From NCBI GenBank assembly GCA_036939975.1, contig JALLPB010002441.1, forward strand, positions 1 through 11,325: a stretch of 11,325 nt of DNA. Direction: 5' to 3'. Of the stretch, positions 6,516 through 11,325 are shown piece after piece. The translations under genes were made by a program, and so were the position numbers. Origin of the DNA: Cyclostephanos tholiformis. Lineage: Eukaryota; Bacillariophyta; Thalassiosirophyceae; Thalassiosirales; Thalassiosiraceae. The notes under the pieces were generated by a model that was not told the origin of the DNA, searched no databases, and saw nothing but the letters and a program-made list of their open reading frames with translations. Every line of letters begins with the position of its first letter. The stretch's first letter is position 1.

Positions 6516-7397
6516 ATGGGCAAGAAGCGGAAACGCCGCGACAAGTCGTCGGACGATGTCCTCCACCCGGATGCAGCGACCAGCGCACACGGCCAAGCAA
6601 TGACGACGGGAGGAGGGTCGAAGATCATCAAAATGCAACCCCCGCCGCCCCCTCCACGGTCGCCAACATCCTCCTCCATCCCCATCACCCCTCCCGCGCT
6701 CGCGATCAAAGTCAACCCCTCCATACCCATAGCGAGGTCCGATCACGACGCGACGCTCGATCTGCTCCGATCCATGGATTGGGACATGGCCCAGAACACC
6801 TCCCGTCGCAACGTAATACGGGAGGACGATCCGTCGACTCCACGCAACGTCATGAACAGGCCGTATTGCAATTCGTTCATCTTCGGACGTAACATGAAGG
6901 ACCCGAACGGCGGCCTGTCGTACTGGTCGACGAAATATCCCGAGGTTTATACCGAATTGCGGAATTTGATGCATAGGTACGATGGAAATTTCGAATACAC
7001 CCACATAACCCTGAATCGCAATTTGCGTTGCAAGCGTCATACGGACGGGGGTAACATGGGACCGAGTTACATCGCGGGTTTCGGGAATTACGTCGGGGGG
7101 GGATTGCTGGTCGAAAGGCCCGGTGGGGGCAAGCCGGAGACGATATTGGACCTGCGGGGGAAATTCGTTATGTTCAATGGCAAGACCCAACCCCACGAGA
7201 CTATGGCCTTCGAGGGGGAGAGGTATACGCTCGTTTACTACACGTCGGACATACGGGCGGGCGCTCGGGGAGGTGGCGACAATACGATGGATCGTCGCGA
7301 TCGACGTGCGGTCGTCGTCCCGGCTAGCTCGGACCTCGCGGCGAAATTCAACGAGATCAAATCGAGGCTCGGTAGGAAGAAGCGCTCGAAGACATGA
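6516..7397 (+). CDS. 2-oxoglutarate/Fe(II)-dependent dioxygenase, probably nuclear
   Basis: Numbering is from the ATG at 6516 (293 residues), chosen because it sits in an excellent Kozak context (CACCATGG); the frame extends upstream only to a GTG at 6504. The N-terminus begins with KKRKRR (3-8), followed by a Pro-rich, disordered-looking segment to about residue 70. The C-terminal half is a double-stranded beta-helix oxygenase: FEYTHITLNRNL, then the iron motif H-x-D at His175 and Asp177 (KRHTDGGN), GPSYIAGFGNYVGGGL, the third iron ligand His227 (QPHETM), and Arg236 in GERYTLVYYT as the likely 2-oxoglutarate anchor. The C-terminus ends in a second basic cluster (GRKKRSK). The N-x-N...H-x-D-x-x-N...GGxL...F-x-G...GERY pattern is shared by a protist family that recalls TET/JBP-type nucleic-acid oxygenases; that comparison is inference. 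The substrate is unknown. Confidence 0.75.
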   Translation: MGKKRKRRDKSSDDVLHPDAATSAHGQAMTTGGGSKIIKMQPPPPPPRSPTSSSIPITPPALAIKVNPSIPIARSDHDATLDLLRSMDWDMAQNTSRRNVIREDDPSTPRNVMNRPYCNSFIFGRNMKDPNGGLSYWSTKYPEVYTELRNLMHRYDGNFEYTHITLNRNLRCKRHTDGGNMGPSYIAGFGNYVGGGLLVERPGGGKPETILDLRGKFVMFNGKTQPHETMAFEGERYTLVYYTSDIRAGARGGGDNTMDRRDRRAVVVPASSDLAAKFNEIKSRLGRKKRSKT

Positions 7398-7748
7398 AAT
7401 ATGAAATTCCCGTCGATGAAAGAGGAGCGTCGTGGAAGTATGACACGATCTATCATGGCGTGTACCGTCCATGCAATACGAGGATCTTATTTTAGTCTAA
7501 ACACTTGAATATTGCTAGTGATGTATTTTTATCCAGTGAACAACTCCTCGAGAATAAAGTCAAAAATCGAGGCTCGCAGCGATTACCATCCATGCGATGC
7601 GATTATCTCATTAGTCTAAAAACTTGAAAATTGTTGCTCGATGTATTTTTGCCTAGTTGAGTCCTCGAGAATATAGTCGAAAATCGAGACTCGGAAGATA
7701 AATCGTACAGTCTCTCTGCTAGAAAGAATAGGAGTGGCAACCTCCTCC
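7398..7748. other. Convergent 3' region of the dioxygenase and urease genes
   Basis: No gene is visible. The stretch is mostly occupied by two imperfect copies of a repeat of about 120 bp. The first copy carries AATAAA at 7553-7558, a possible polyadenylation signal for the dioxygenase gene, about 155 bp past its stop; the second copy has AATATA at that place. Confidence 0.5.
7469..7697. repeat. Two imperfect tandem copies of a repeat of about 120 bp
   Basis: Copy A starts at CCATGC (7469) and copy B at CCATGC (7590). Shared blocks in the same order are TTAGTCTAAA (7492 and 7611), GATGTATTTTT (7520 and 7640), TCCTCGAGAATA (7545 and 7662) and AAAATCGAG (7563 and 7680). The offset drifts from 121 to 117 bp through small indels, and many substitutions separate the copies, so the duplication is older than the 73-bp one. 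Confidence 0.85.
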
Positions 7749-11142
<3,394 letters not shown>

Positions 11143-11325
11143 GCTAAGTAAAAGTGGGTTCGATGGTCGATGGTGAAGGATGGCGTCACGTCACTACCTA
11201 GGTATTACTTTGATATCTATGCGAAGATATTATCGATATTGGAACATTCGAGTATGTACTTGATAGGTACTCGAGTGGTCTTAGAGGCTGCGCAGCGCAA
11301 ACTTTTGCGCTGTCCATAAAGCGCA
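11143..11325 (-). promoter_or_regulatory. Urease upstream region
   Basis: This is the sequence immediately upstream of the urease ATG. It carries the cAMP-response-like element described separately, an inverted repeat TCGAGTA/TACTCGA (11248-11274, 13-base spacer), and a palindrome CAGCGCAAA-CT-TTTGCGCTG at 11293-11312. An in-frame TGA on the minus strand near 11192-11196 shows that the urease frame does not extend further within this exon. The window ends before any neighbouring gene is seen. Confidence 0.4.
11183..11193 (-). promoter_or_regulatory. CRE/CCRE-like motif TGACGTGACGC
   Basis: The minus strand reads TGACGTGACGC, two overlapping bZIP-type half motifs (TGACGT and TGACGC), 41 bp upstream of the urease ATG. 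The same hexamers are the CO2/cAMP-responsive elements reported for a diatom carbonic anhydrase promoter. Function here is inferred from sequence only, and the site may fall in the 5' leader. Confidence 0.4.

Noticed and set aside
6504..6518. A dioxygenase start at 6504
   Set aside because: That codon is GTG; the ATG at 6516 lies in a near-perfect Kozak context just before the basic KKRKRR cluster.
6369..7472. Long minus-strand open frame (367 codons) opposite the dioxygenase gene
   Set aside because: It is antisense to a gene with an intact catalytic motif set; its translation is Arg/His/Val-rich with no recognisable domain, as expected from the complement of GC-rich codons.

Overview
The window looks like nuclear DNA of a unicellular eukaryote, most likely a diatom or another stramenopile. 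The evidence is a urease with its three subunit domains fused in one chain and split by four short GT-AG introns (92-231 bp), a plant-type MTA/SAH nucleosidase, compact genes in alternating orientation, Kozak-like starts, and a single-pass P-loop/sulfotransferase-like protein of a kind I associate with diatoms. The assignment to diatoms is inference. No bacterial operon, mobile element, tRNA, rRNA or CRISPR array is visible.

Layout. Positions 1-2100 are visibly richer in A/T. They hold a broken copy of a gene that joins a YoaK/DUF1275-like membrane domain to a pair of EF-hands; it carries an in-frame TGA, an altered splice donor and a frameshift. Positions 2113-3603 (minus) encode a class II AP endonuclease of the exonuclease III/APE1 family. 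It has a long low-complexity N-terminus and an internal insertion carrying a PCNA-interacting (PIP) box beside a C21 homopolymer. A gene-free stretch follows with a 73-bp tandem duplication. Positions 4211-5326 (plus) encode a type II membrane, sulfotransferase-like protein. Positions 5553-6305 (minus) encode MTA/SAH nucleosidase. This gene is divergent, across about 210 bp, from 6516-7397 (plus), a 2-oxoglutarate/Fe(II) dioxygenase with nuclear-localisation-like basic clusters. An imperfect repeat of about 120 bp lies between its end and the end of the urease gene, which runs from 11142 down to 7749 (minus) in five exons and encodes about 942 residues.

The genes do not form one pathway. Urease releases ammonia and CO2 from urea. 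MTA/SAH nucleosidase recycles by-products of AdoMet use. The AP endonuclease repairs abasic sites. The dioxygenase probably acts in the nucleus on an unknown substrate. The sulfotransferase-like protein probably faces the secretory lumen. Points that deserve a second look are the PIP box inside the AP endonuclease fold, the YoaK-EF-hand architecture and its decay, long G/C homopolymers inside a coding region and an intron, a cAMP-response-like motif just upstream of urease, and a urease N-terminal extension free of acidic residues.
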